A stretch of 64,000 bases of DNA from G963665085 sp963665085 (GTDB lineage: Bacteria > Bacteroidota > Bacteroidia > Bacteroidales > JAAAOM01). Position 1 is the stretch's first letter, and each line of letters starts with the position of its first letter. This document shows positions 1 to 8,820 of the stretch, piece by piece. The notes beneath the pieces are model-generated. The model was not told the origin of the DNA. It searched no databases and saw only the letters and a list, made by a program, of their open reading frames with translations. The stretch lies in the NCBI GenBank assembly GCA_963665085.2, contig CAXXXS010000001.1, positions 3,162,001 through 3,226,000 of the forward strand. Reading direction: 5' to 3'. Both the position numbers and the translations under genes were made by a program.

Positions 1-212
1 ATAACAACCGCATTGAGGCTCAGGATACAGACTATTTATATCTTTTAAGTATAAGGGAATATAAGCAAAAAGGTGATGTTTCCCCACTTTCAATGGTAGA
101 AGAAGACATAAAAGCTATCATTTTAAATAAGAGGAAACTGAAATATGTTGATGGCCTTGAAAATGATATTTATAGAGATGCACAGAACAGAAATTATTTT
201 GAAATTTATTAA
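1..212 (+). CDS. C-terminal end of a SurA-like/PPIase-type periplasmic chaperone (partial)
   Basis: An open frame runs in from the left edge (first full codon at base 3) and stops with TAA at 210-212. The last 69 residues are hydrophilic and end in LENDIYRDAQNRNYFEIY, which resembles the C-terminal helix of SurA-N-type chaperones that Bacteroidales carry just before their SurA homologue. The next gene starts only 4 bases after the stop, so the two are probably one operon. Only the tail is visible and no catalytic domain can be seen. The coding call is good; the family call is inferred from the tail and the gene order. Confidence 0.6.
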   Translation, partial: NNRIEAQDTDYLYLLSIREYKQKGDVSPLSMVEEDIKAIILNKRKLKYVDGLENDIYRDAQNRNYFEIY

Positions 213-216
213 TAAT

Positions 217-1569
217 ATGAAAGTAAGATTATTATTTCTACTGATTTTTAGTTTACCAATTTTTTATTCTGCATATGGACAGAATGATGATGCTGTAGTT
301 GTTGATCAGGTTGTTGCAGTTGTAGGTAGAAATATTGTAAAAATGTCTGATATTGAAACTCAATATCGGGAAGCATTGGCACAAGGTATGAAAAGCCCAA
401 AGGGCGATTTAAAGTGTGATGTTTTAGAGGAATTGTTAGTCCAGAAATTACTGGTAAACCAGGCCCGATTAGATAGTGTTGAGGTTTCAGATTCAGAGGT
501 TGAGTTAGAACTCGAAAGAAGGTTGGATTATTTTATTAGTCAGATAGGCTCAGTAGAGCGATTAGAAGACTATTTTAGTAAATCGATGTTAAAGATTAAA
601 GAAGATTTACGTGTATCTATTAAAGAACAACAAATTTCAAGTCGAATGCAGTCTACAATTGTTGGGGATGTAAAAATGACCCCCTCTGAGGTGCAAAACT
701 ATTATCGGAAGTTGCCGAAGGATAGTATTCCTATGATTGAGGCTACAGTACGTTTGAATTCGATATCAATTTTCCCACCAGAAACAGAAGAATCTGTTTT
801 TGCGGTAAAAGAGAAATTGTTGGAATTGCGTCAACGGATCTTAAATGGAGAAAATTTTGCCGCATTAGCTGTACTATATTCTGAAGGGCCATCTGCAACA
901 CAGGGCGGTGAAATTGGTTATTTAGGAAAAGGACAGTTGGATGGGGAATATGCGAAAGCTGCTTTTAGTCTAAAAGAAGGTGGTGTATCTAAAATTGTTC
1001 AATCCGAATTTGGTTATCATATTATTCAGTTAATAGACAGGAGAGATAATAAGGTAAATACCCGCCATATTTTAATGAAACCTAAAATATCTTCAGAGTC
1101 ATTAATAAAAGCTGAGTCGAGACTAGATAGTATTGCAGAATTAATTAGACTTGATTCTTTAACATTTGAACAAGCTGCTAAGTATTTTTCTCAAGATGAA
1201 GATACACGGTTAAGTGGAGGACAAATGATCAACCCACAAACAGGGAATGCCCAGTTTCAAATGGATCATTTAGCAAAGACAGAATTTGATATTGTAAGAC
1301 AATTAAAGGTTGGAGAAATGTCTGATCCTTTTATAACTGAGGATGCAAATGGAAGAAAGGTTTTTAAAATTGTAAAGCTCTCAGAAAGGACAGATCCGCA
1401 TTTGGCTAATTTAAAACAAGACTATGATTTGTTAAAGAACTTAGCAATGGCGGATAAGCAGCAAGAACTTATAAAAGAATGGATTAAAGAAAAAATAAAA
1501 ACTACATACGTTAGCATAGATCCTTCTTATGCAAATTGTGATTTCAATATGAGTGGCTGGAAAAAGTAA
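217..1569 (+). CDS. surA: SurA-type periplasmic peptidyl-prolyl cis-trans isomerase
   Basis: A 450-residue exported foldase expected to escort outer-membrane proteins through the periplasm. The ATG at 217 gives a clean signal peptide (MKVRLLFLLIFSLPIFYSAYG); an in-frame start at 145 would put 24 unlikely residues before it and overlap the preceding gene. Residues about 25-170 are the SurA N-terminal chaperone helices (VDQVVAVVGRNIVKMSDIE is typical). Two parvulin domains follow: about 172-275, with GGEIGYLGKGQL and FGYHIIQL, and about 280-390, with NTRHILMKP and LSGGQM. The double parvulin layout matches SurA. It lies between a SurA-like gene and an OstA-like gene, the conserved Bacteroidales envelope-biogenesis order. 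Confidence 0.9.
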   Translation: MKVRLLFLLIFSLPIFYSAYGQNDDAVVVDQVVAVVGRNIVKMSDIETQYREALAQGMKSPKGDLKCDVLEELLVQKLLVNQARLDSVEVSDSEVELELERRLDYFISQIGSVERLEDYFSKSMLKIKEDLRVSIKEQQISSRMQSTIVGDVKMTPSEVQNYYRKLPKDSIPMIEATVRLNSISIFPPETEESVFAVKEKLLELRQRILNGENFAALAVLYSEGPSATQGGEIGYLGKGQLDGEYAKAAFSLKEGGVSKIVQSEFGYHIIQLIDRRDNKVNTRHILMKPKISSESLIKAESRLDSIAELIRLDSLTFEQAAKYFSQDEDTRLSGGQMINPQTGNAQFQMDHLAKTEFDIVRQLKVGEMSDPFITEDANGRKVFKIVKLSERTDPHLANLKQDYDLLKNLAMADKQQELIKEWIKEKIKTTYVSIDPSYANCDFNMSGWKK

Positions 1570-1587
1570 AGCCTGGAGTTGAATGTG

Positions 1588-3099
1588 ATGCATAAAATCT
1601 ATTTTATTCTTTTTTTTATTGTTCTTCCTACATCTTTACTAGTGGCCCAGGAAAGAAAACAGGTTAGTTATTCGGCTGATCTGGAGGATTTTAATTCGTC
1701 AATTAACGAAGATGCCGTGCGCCTTATTGGCAATGTGGTTTTTGAGCATAAAGGTGCAAAAATGTATTGCGACAGTGCCTATTTTTTTTCAGATTCAAAT
1801 TCACTTGAAGCGTTTGATAATATCTACATAACCCAGGGAGATTCTGTCCAACTTTACGGAGAAAAGCTTTTCTATGATGGAAATTCGAGGATTGCCAACA
1901 TACGAAAAAATGTAAAGCTGGTTGATAGTGAAACTGAATTAACAACTGAGGCACTCGATTACAACATGGAAACTGGTGTAGGATATTATCTTAATAACGG
2001 AACTATTGTTAATGGAGAAAATACATTAAAAAGTAAAGAAGGATATTATTACAGTGATATAGACTATGCCCATTTTAGAACGGATGTTGAGATCACAAAT
2101 CCGGATTATTTAATCCTTTCAGACACGCTTCAGTATAATACAATTAGCAAAGTTGCTTATTTTTACGGGCCATCTCAAATTGTTGGAGACAGCAATTATA
2201 TTTATTGTGAGAATGGTTGGTACGATACAGAAAAAGATATTGCTCAATTTAAAGAGAATGCTTTCTTGCGAAATAAAGAACATTCAATAAGTGGGGATAG
2301 TTTATATTATGACCGTAATATTGGATTTGGTCAGGCTTTTTATAATGTAGAATTGCACGATTCTATACAAGATTTAACTCTTCAAGGAGAATTTGCTGAA
2401 TACCATGAATTTTCTGAGGAAGCCCTGTTTACAGGAAAGGCTGTGCTAATCCAGGTTTATAAAGAAGACTCTCTGTTCTTACATGCTGATACTTTACGAT
2501 CTGAATTGGATTCCTTGGAAAATAATATAGTGAGGGCATATAATAAAGTAAAGTTTTATCGCTCGAATATGCAGGGAAAATGCGATTCGATCGTTTATCT
2601 GTTTAGCGATTCAACGATAAATCTTTATCATGACCCTGTTTTATGGAACGAGGATAAACAAATAACAGCAGATTTTATTGTTGTTCATAATAAGGATAAT
2701 GAAGTTGAATCGATGGAGATATTGGGTTCTGCATTTATCGTCCAGGAGCAAGATTCAGTAGAAAAGAATTATAACCAGATCAAGGGAAGGGATATGATTG
2801 GGTATTTTAGAGACAGATATATCTATAAGGTCGATGTAAATGGAAATGCTCAATCTATTTTTTATTATGCCGAAGATGATGAAGGCGTGATATCAGTAGA
2901 TATTTCTGAAAGTTCTGATATGCGTATTGAGATTGAAGATAATAAGATAAGCAGGATTGTTAAATTAAAAAGTATTACGGGGACAATGTATCCTCCCGAT
3001 CAAATCCCTGAGGAAAAGCGTTTTTATAGTGGATTTGATTGGAAAATAAAACATCGTCCTCAAAATAAAGATGATATTTTTATTTGGATCGAGGATTAA
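1588..3099 (+). CDS. OstA/LptA-like periplasmic protein (LPS transport family)
   Basis: A 503-residue exported protein of the OstA-like family, related to LptA/LptD-N, whose beta-jellyroll binds lipopolysaccharide on its way to the outer membrane. The ATG at 1588 follows GGAG at 1575-1578 and starts a signal peptide (MHKIYFILFFIVLPTSLLVAQ); an in-frame TTG at 1579 is less likely. The repeated strand pattern NVVFEHKGAKMYCDSAYFF and YYSDIDYAHFRTDVEI is the OstA jellyroll signature, seen several times along residues 30-330. It is much longer than E. coli LptA (about 185 residues), as is usual for the Bacteroidales version. It begins 18 bases after surA and is probably cotranscribed. A strict LptA role is an inference. 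Confidence 0.85.
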   Translation: MHKIYFILFFIVLPTSLLVAQERKQVSYSADLEDFNSSINEDAVRLIGNVVFEHKGAKMYCDSAYFFSDSNSLEAFDNIYITQGDSVQLYGEKLFYDGNSRIANIRKNVKLVDSETELTTEALDYNMETGVGYYLNNGTIVNGENTLKSKEGYYYSDIDYAHFRTDVEITNPDYLILSDTLQYNTISKVAYFYGPSQIVGDSNYIYCENGWYDTEKDIAQFKENAFLRNKEHSISGDSLYYDRNIGFGQAFYNVELHDSIQDLTLQGEFAEYHEFSEEALFTGKAVLIQVYKEDSLFLHADTLRSELDSLENNIVRAYNKVKFYRSNMQGKCDSIVYLFSDSTINLYHDPVLWNEDKQITADFIVVHNKDNEVESMEILGSAFIVQEQDSVEKNYNQIKGRDMIGYFRDRYIYKVDVNGNAQSIFYYAEDDEGVISVDISESSDMRIEIEDNKISRIVKLKSITGTMYPPDQIPEEKRFYSGFDWKIKHRPQNKDDIFIWIED

Positions 3100-3102
3100 T
3101 CT

Positions 3103-5187
3103 TTATTTCTTATCCAATTTTGATTTTAGATATTCATAAATATCAATTTGCGCCCTTACAGGTTTATCTCCTTTTGTGTTTTTTATACTTGTCATTTCAG
3201 AATCGATTATTCGGGCTTTAACATTATCTTCTAGTTGAATTTTATAAATATCTAATACTTCGTTAATTATTTCTGGATTTTTAATCGGAAAGACACATTC
3301 TATTCTTCTATATAAGTTCCTACGCATCCAGTCAGCAGATCCCATATATAATTTTGGCTTTCCATTGTTGTAGAAATAGAAAACTCTTGCATGTTCAAGG
3401 TACATATCAACTATTCGGATAACACGAATATTTTTACTGAATTTTTTTCCAGCTATTAATTTGCAAACACCTCTAACAATAAGATCAATTTTAACACCTG
3501 CTTCACTTGCTTTATATAGTTCATCTATCATTTTTGGATCCTCAAGACCATTCATTTTTAATAAGATGTAGCCTTTTTTTCCATCCTTAACATGTTGAAT
3601 CTCTTTATAAATTCGTTTTTTTAATTCATCAACAAGATTGAAACTTGCAATAAGTAAGCTACTAAATTCACATTTTGTAGATTGATCTTGTAAGTATTTA
3701 AAAACTTTATTTAGATCTGCTATAATTTTTTCGTCAGATGTGAAGAAGCCGTGGTCGCAATATAGCTTTGCAGTTTTTTCATTAAAATTGCCAGTTCCAA
3801 GAAATGCCTGGCTCGATTCTTTTCCTGTTTCTTTGTTTTTACGTTTAACTAACGCAACTTTTGCATGAACTTTTAATCCCGGGATACTATAAATGATTTT
3901 TATTCCGGCTTTCTTCATGTCTTGAGCATACTCCAGGTTTGCTTCTTCATCAAAGCGTGCTTTTAGCTCTACAAAAACAGTTACATTTTTTCCATTAATA
4001 GCAGCATTAATCAAAGCATCAACAACTGCTGACTTATTTGCAACACGGTATTGGGTTGTCCTGATTTCTACAACATCTTCATCAATTGCAGCTTCATTTA
4101 AGAATGAGATAAAATAGTCAAAGGATTGATATGGAAAATGTAACAGGAAGTCTTTTTTTTCTATTGCCTTGTATAAGAATTTGGAATCGTCTAGCTCAGG
4201 AATTCTTAAAGGGGTTGCTTTCTCTATTTCCAGTTTAGGTGATAAAGGATTTGGGAAGGAAAAGAAATCCCTGAAATTGTGTGTTTTTCCTCCTTTTACC
4301 ATGATGTCTTCTGATAGATCGAAACTTTCAATGATAAAATTTAAGGTGTTGTTGCTCATACTAATATCGTACTGAAAACGATTTGCAGCTCCAATAGCCC
4401 TTCTCATTGCAAGATTTTCAATTACTTCAATAAGTTCGTCGCCATCAAAATCTTCATATTCTAAATCAGCATCTCTGGTAACTTTTATGGGGTAAGAGGC
4501 GTCAACAAAATATCCGGGATAAAATCTGTCAACATACTTCATGATAACGTCTTCAAGAAACATGATGCAGTATTCATTATTCTTTTTAGGCAACTGAATA
4601 AATCTGGAAATACCATGATCTGTTGGTAACTTTAATAAACCATATGTTGGGCGTATTCCTTTTCTATATGTTTTTCTTATTTTAGTTTTTGTGTACATCT
4701 TTAAAACAAGGTAGATATGTCCCGTTTTTAAAAAAGGTTTTACCCTGTTTTTTACCAAAATAATGGGTTGTATTGCTGTAAGTATCTCGTGTGAGAAAAT
4801 TTGGTCAAGATAAGCCTCTTGATTATTTGTTAGCCCTTCTTGTGGTGAATATAGATTAATTCCTTCCTTTTTTAATTCAGGTATAATTTGATTGTAAAAT
4901 AAATCATTAAATTCTTTTTGATAAAGCCCAACTATTTTGTTTATTTTATGAATAACAGAAATAGGGTTTATTTCTTTTATTTTTGGGTGATCAGAAGGTA
5001 ATTCTCTGATTAATCCTCTATAATAACTAACCCTGACACGGTAAAACTCTTCGAGGTTACTTGAATAAATAGCTAGAAATTTTATTCTTTCGTACAATGG
5101 TAGGGTACTATCATACGCTTCTTCTAAAACTCTGTAATTGAATGATAACCAACTTAAATCTCTGTTAAAATAACTGTACTTGGGCAT
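3103..5187 (-). CDS. ppk1: Polyphosphate kinase 1
   Basis: A 694-residue enzyme that polymerises the ATP gamma-phosphate into inorganic polyphosphate, reversibly. The whole PPK1 layout is present: N-terminal domain opening YFNRDLSWLSFNYRVLEEA, a middle head domain, and two PLD-like C-terminal domains. The autophosphorylated histidine is H441 in LKVHAKVAL, the second conserved histidine is H599 in YLEHARVF, and GTGNFNE is at 464-470. Length matches the family. It converges on the OstA-like gene with 3 bases between the stops. No exopolyphosphatase or pho gene adjoins it. The start ATG is immediately followed by the conserved N-terminus, so it is secure. Confidence 0.97.
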   Translation of the reverse strand: MPKYSYFNRDLSWLSFNYRVLEEAYDSTLPLYERIKFLAIYSSNLEEFYRVRVSYYRGLIRELPSDHPKIKEINPISVIHKINKIVGLYQKEFNDLFYNQIIPELKKEGINLYSPQEGLTNNQEAYLDQIFSHEILTAIQPIILVKNRVKPFLKTGHIYLVLKMYTKTKIRKTYRKGIRPTYGLLKLPTDHGISRFIQLPKKNNEYCIMFLEDVIMKYVDRFYPGYFVDASYPIKVTRDADLEYEDFDGDELIEVIENLAMRRAIGAANRFQYDISMSNNTLNFIIESFDLSEDIMVKGGKTHNFRDFFSFPNPLSPKLEIEKATPLRIPELDDSKFLYKAIEKKDFLLHFPYQSFDYFISFLNEAAIDEDVVEIRTTQYRVANKSAVVDALINAAINGKNVTVFVELKARFDEEANLEYAQDMKKAGIKIIYSIPGLKVHAKVALVKRKNKETGKESSQAFLGTGNFNEKTAKLYCDHGFFTSDEKIIADLNKVFKYLQDQSTKCEFSSLLIASFNLVDELKKRIYKEIQHVKDGKKGYILLKMNGLEDPKMIDELYKASEAGVKIDLIVRGVCKLIAGKKFSKNIRVIRIVDMYLEHARVFYFYNNGKPKLYMGSADWMRRNLYRRIECVFPIKNPEIINEVLDIYKIQLEDNVKARIIDSEMTSIKNTKGDKPVRAQIDIYEYLKSKLDKK

Positions 5188-5330
5188 TGTGTATTTTTTG
5201 AAAAAAAGGAATTAGCACTGATTGCAAAATAAGACAATTTAGGCCAATGAAACAAGTACACGAAAGATTTAGAGAATAAGTTTATGCTTGAAATTAAATA
5301 GGAAAAGTGTTTCTGAAAATAAAGTGGAAC

Positions 5331-5717
5331 TTAAACAGGATAGTTTGTTAAACATCTTTCAAGGGATTCTTTATTTATTTCTTCTTTCGAAATATAATCC
5401 CTTGCCCCATTTATTATCATTTTATTTAAAATGTGCTTTTCTTTATAAAATGATACGGCGATGACCTTTATAAAACGATATTCAGAGTTTATAATTTTAG
5501 ATAATTCTGCTCCATCTTTTCCGGGAATATCATAATCCATAAAGACAATGTCTATTTTTTGCTTTGTAAGGGATTCAAGGCATTCCTCCGCATTTTTTGC
5601 CGTTTGGATAGAACGAATCCGATCTTTAAAATAGAATTCAAAAACTGTTTTAAAGGATTCAATAAAACCAGGATTGTCATCAACTATTAGAATTCTGAAT
5701 TTATATATCGGAAGCAT
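5331..5717 (-). CDS. Stand-alone response regulator receiver domain
   Basis: A 128-residue CheY-like protein with no output domain. Acidic residues D13-D14 lie in ILIVDDNPGF, the phosphoacceptor is D61 in IVFMDYDIPGKDG, and the C-terminal part shows VIAVSFYKE and GARDYISKE, where the conserved Ser/Thr and Lys positions fall. The protein ends with the receiver fold, so it must act through protein contacts. It lies downstream of the YfiR-like gene, separated by a 13-bp-stem hairpin (5748-5784), and probably belongs to the same signalling group as the kinase and regulator at 6516-8580. Which kinase phosphorylates it cannot be told from sequence. Confidence 0.85.
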   Translation of the reverse strand: MLPIYKFRILIVDDNPGFIESFKTVFEFYFKDRIRSIQTAKNAEECLESLTKQKIDIVFMDYDIPGKDGAELSKIINSEYRFIKVIAVSFYKEKHILNKMIINGARDYISKEEINKESLERCLTNYPV

Positions 5718-5747
5718 TATTTGAATATTTTAAGTTGATTAAATAAA

Positions 5748-5784
5748 TACAAGGTTCTCTTTATGTTAGAGAGAGAACCTTGTA
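5748..5784 (-). terminator. Strong hairpin between YfiR-like gene and receiver gene
   Basis: Perfect 13-bp inverted repeat (TACAAGGTTCTCT at 5748-5760 with AGAGAACCTTGTA at 5772-5784) and an 11-base loop. On the minus strand it lies 10 bases after the YfiR-like stop and is followed by a T-rich stretch (TTTATTTAAT), so it probably terminates that transcript or protects its 3' end. Confidence 0.7.
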
Positions 5785-5794
5785 CTAATAAATT

Positions 5795-6301
5795 TTATTT
5801 GTCGGCTAACGCCATATTAGAAAGTGATGAACTTACTTTTAATCCTCTGTTTTTTGCATTATCTGCATTTAAGTAATATTTAAGTTTTCCATCAACGATT
5901 GTAAAACTAATTGCAGCACCTTGGTCAACTAAATTTGATTTCTCTGAAATAACTAATGTTTTATGCCCATTTGTTTTGGCATAAATCTCTTCAAATTTTT
6001 TCTCCATATTGCCGCCAATAAATAATATATGACATTGTTCAATGTCTGCTATATCATTAAATTTAACTACATTGATATCCTGGTTACCGGCTTTTTTGTT
6101 AGAAGTAAAATCTTTTAATTCTTCCATTAAAACGTTATTGCCAATTACTCCTATTTGGAAAGTTCCGTCTTTATACTCATTTGGCCATTCTACCATTCTG
6201 GAAAAGTTATAAATATACATGGCCTGAAACTTGGAGATTTGCGCGTTAACTAAACCATTTAAACTAAAAATTACTGTAACTATTAAAACTAATTTTTTCA
6301 T
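5795..6301 (-). CDS. YfiR-like (DUF4154) periplasmic protein
   Basis: A 168-residue exported protein. The start at 6301 gives a signal peptide (MKKLVLIVTVIFSLNGLVNAQ); the longer frame to 6361 adds 20 residues that spoil it. The mature part opens ISKFQAMYIYNFSRMVEWP, the hallmark of the YfiR/DUF4154 family (aromatic residues, then an F/V-W-P step), followed by FQIGVIGNNVL and CHILFIGG. In Pseudomonas, YfiR is a periplasmic repressor of the diguanylate cyclase YfiN. Here no cyclase is present and the neighbours are a histidine kinase, its regulator and a lone receiver, so it may instead modulate or report to that kinase (inference). It ends at a strong hairpin. Confidence 0.8.
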   Translation of the reverse strand: MKKLVLIVTVIFSLNGLVNAQISKFQAMYIYNFSRMVEWPNEYKDGTFQIGVIGNNVLMEELKDFTSNKKAGNQDINVVKFNDIADIEQCHILFIGGNMEKKFEEIYAKTNGHKTLVISEKSNLVDQGAAISFTIVDGKLKYYLNADNAKNRGLKVSSSLSNMALADK

Positions 6302-6469
6302 GATGATAAATAATTGATTTTTATGATTACAAATGTAACAGGCGATATGCGTGTAGATCAACGGGATTTCTCCTATTTATTCTACATATTTTCACATGAA
6401 AAAACTACATGTTTTCACCCATAAAGGCGAAAAGTGAGTATTTATCCCTTATTGTTTGGCGGGTAATAA

Positions 6470-6499
6470 GAGGATTATTTGTGGGGTTAAATAATCCTC
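6470..6499 (-). terminator. Hairpin after the NarL-type regulator gene
   Basis: Perfect 11-bp stem (GAGGATTATTT at 6470-6480 with AAATAATCCTC at 6489-6499) around an 8-base loop, 16 bases past the minus-strand stop at 6516. The following T content is modest (CTTATTAC), so efficiency is uncertain. Confidence 0.55.
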
Positions 6500-6515
6500 T
6501 TTCAATGCAATAAGT

Positions 6516-7142
6516 CTAAATATCAACAAGATTATGTTTGATTGCAAATACTAATAATTTTAAAGAATTATTAGTATTTGTTTTTAATAAAAGATTAGCC
6601 CGATGTCTTTCAACAGTTCTAAAACTTATAAATAACTGATCGGATATTTCTTGTGTTGATAACCCTTTTGCAATTAATTGAAGGATCTCCTGTTCTCTTT
6701 TTGTGAGATCAACTTCCGTTTGGCCTTTGTTTGAATTCACTAGGCTTAAAAGGAGCTTCTGGGAGAAGAATGATTCTCCTGCTAATATTCGTTCGATAGC
6801 ATGTACAAGCTCATCAATGTTAGAATCTTTAAGTATAAAACCTTTAACTCCCATGTCGATAAGTTTTTCATAATATCTTTTGTCATCAAACATGGATAAA
6901 ACCAGGATTTTTAATTCAGGAAATGATTTTAAAACTTTTTCTGATGTTTCAATGCCATTTAGTCCAGGCATTTGAATATCCATTAAAACGATGTCAGGTT
7001 TCGTGTTTTCAATAATTTTTAAAAAATCCAGTCCATTAGAAGCTTCTGCTACGATTCTATAATCACCAGTGCTTTCGAGAAGTACTTTCAGTCCATTTCT
7101 GAATATCTCATGATCATCAACCAGAATAATGTCTTTACTCAT
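6516..7142 (-). CDS. NarL/FixJ-family (LuxR-type) response regulator
   Basis: A 208-residue two-domain transcription factor. The receiver occupies about 1-120, with D9-D10 and phosphoacceptor D55 in IVLMDIQMPGLNG and the K switch in GFILKDSN. The C-terminal LuxR-type helix-turn-helix (about 140-205) reads LTKREQEILQLIAKGLSTQEI then SFRTVERHRANLL. The start overlaps the end of the upstream histidine kinase by 8 bases, which implies translational coupling, so the two form a cognate pair. Targets are unknown; the YfiR-like gene about 215 bases downstream is a plausible one. Confidence 0.93.
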   Translation of the reverse strand: MSKDIILVDDHEIFRNGLKVLLESTGDYRIVAEASNGLDFLKIIENTKPDIVLMDIQMPGLNGIETSEKVLKSFPELKILVLSMFDDKRYYEKLIDMGVKGFILKDSNIDELVHAIERILAGESFFSQKLLLSLVNSNKGQTEVDLTKREQEILQLIAKGLSTQEISDQLFISFRTVERHRANLLLKTNTNNSLKLLVFAIKHNLVDI

Positions 7143-8580
7143 TGCTATAATATGTTTCTGTTTTGTTTGTTAATTCAAAGCGAATTCCTTTTTTACTTAC
7201 AAAGGAGTATTCTCCACCTATAGTTTTTACCCTGTTTTGAATGTTAAATAACCCAATTCCATTTTTTGTAGGTATTGATTCGTCTTCTATGTTGAAACCT
7301 TTGCCATTATCTGTATAAACCAGGTGAAGATTTTGAGTGTTGTAATTTAATGCAATTTCTATTTTGCTGGCATCAGCATGTTTTATCGTATTGTTAATTA
7401 GTTCTTTTATTATTCTGTAATATACAATTTCTACATTGGGATTAAACCTTTCATTTGTTAGGTTTGACTCCAGTTGTATTTCAATAAATTTTTGGTTGTT
7501 TTCTATAAGTGATTCAATTGCTGTCTTTATTCCGAAGTTTGTTAATATGTGAGGGCTTAATGCATTAGAGGTAGTTCTAACTGTGCTTATTGTTTCGGTT
7601 ATTAAATCCAGGCTTCTTGTTGTAAAATCTTTTAGCCTTTTTTCATCCTTAACATCTTTTATAGCAGAAATATACATTTTTAGACTTGAAAGTAACGGCC
7701 CAACCTCATCATGTAGGTCCTGGGCAAAACGGGCCCGTTCTTTTTCTTCTGTTTCAATCATAGTTTCCAGAATCTTTTTTTCAAGATTCTTTCTGTCGGT
7801 AATATCTCTTATCATTGCTAATACCAGCGATTCATTAGAAAGCGAAAAAGATGTTAAACTTATTTCTGCATTAAAATATGTCCCATTTTTTCTTTTGTAA
7901 AGCCAATCAAATACTTTACTTTTTTCTTCTTTAACAAGACTAAGTTTTTTGTATGCTAATTCTTTTGATAAACTTCCATTGGGTTGTTTTTGGGGCGATA
8001 AATCAGCAGGTGTTTTATTAATTAATTCCTTGGTTGTATATCCAAAAAGTTTAGTGCATTTTTTATTGGCTTCTATAATCTTCTCACCCCTCATTACAAA
8101 AATTCCATCATTGGCCGATTCAAAAAGAAGACGATACCTTACTTCTTCTTCTTCCAGGATTGTATATTGGGCCATGAGATTTTTTAAAAGGGTTTTATTT
8201 TCTGTTTTTAGATTATATAGCTCGATAGCATTATCTAATGTAAGTTTTATTTCTTCTCTATTCCAGGGTTTCGTTATGTATCGGAAAACTTCACTCTTGT
8301 TTATTGCATTTAATATTGAGCCTTCATCAATATAGCCAGTTAAAATAATTCTTAAAATGTCGGGGTTGGTATGTTTAACTTGGCTTAAAAACTCAACACC
8401 CGTTAACTCGGGCATCCGTTGATCTGCAATAACAGCTTTTATAGTATTGTTTTTTATTATCTCAAAACCTTCTTCAACAACCTGTGTCGTGAATATATTG
8501 TAGTCACGAGAGAAAATAAATTCAAAACTATCTAAGTTTTCTTTTTCATCGTCAATATATAAAATAGCGTCTTTTGTCAT
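7135..8580 (-). CDS. Receiver-PAS-histidine kinase (HisKA_3, NarX type)
   Basis: A 481-residue soluble sensor kinase with no membrane segment. Order: receiver (about 5-120, phosphoacceptor D53 in IADQRMPELTG, with YITKPW at 101-106), a linker helix, PAS (about 145-265, NDGIFVMRGEKIIEANKKC), HisKA_3 with the phosphorylated H290 in ERARFAQDLHDEVGPLLSSL, and HATPase_c (ELINNTIKHADASKI, DNGKGFN, GIGLFNIQNRV). HisKA_3 kinases pair with LuxR-type regulators, which fits the overlapping gene just downstream. An N-terminal receiver means it also takes input from another kinase, so this is part of a phosphorelay or network. Confidence 0.93.
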   Translation of the reverse strand: MTKDAILYIDDEKENLDSFEFIFSRDYNIFTTQVVEEGFEIIKNNTIKAVIADQRMPELTGVEFLSQVKHTNPDILRIILTGYIDEGSILNAINKSEVFRYITKPWNREEIKLTLDNAIELYNLKTENKTLLKNLMAQYTILEEEEVRYRLLFESANDGIFVMRGEKIIEANKKCTKLFGYTTKELINKTPADLSPQKQPNGSLSKELAYKKLSLVKEEKSKVFDWLYKRKNGTYFNAEISLTSFSLSNESLVLAMIRDITDRKNLEKKILETMIETEEKERARFAQDLHDEVGPLLSSLKMYISAIKDVKDEKRLKDFTTRSLDLITETISTVRTTSNALSPHILTNFGIKTAIESLIENNQKFIEIQLESNLTNERFNPNVEIVYYRIIKELINNTIKHADASKIEIALNYNTQNLHLVYTDNGKGFNIEDESIPTKNGIGLFNIQNRVKTIGGEYSFVSKKGIRFELTNKTETYYSNE

Positions 8581-8820
8581 TTAACGTACTTGGCTTTTTT
8601 AAAGATAGTTAAAAAAAATTAGGTTGATTAATCTTGAGTATTGAATTCGTTATTGTACAAAATGTAAAAACTGTAAAATTGACATAAAGACAATTTATTT
8701 TTTTAAATATAGACATATGTTCATTGTTTAAATTGAACCAAACTGCTATTTTTTCATTATTTGATTTTAGGTATATTTATTGTTAAAAATCTGCTAGTAA
8801 AAATTTTAAAGAATACAATA

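Noticed and set aside
145..216. Upstream extension of surA
   Set aside because: It would overlap the preceding gene and mask the signal peptide starting at 217.
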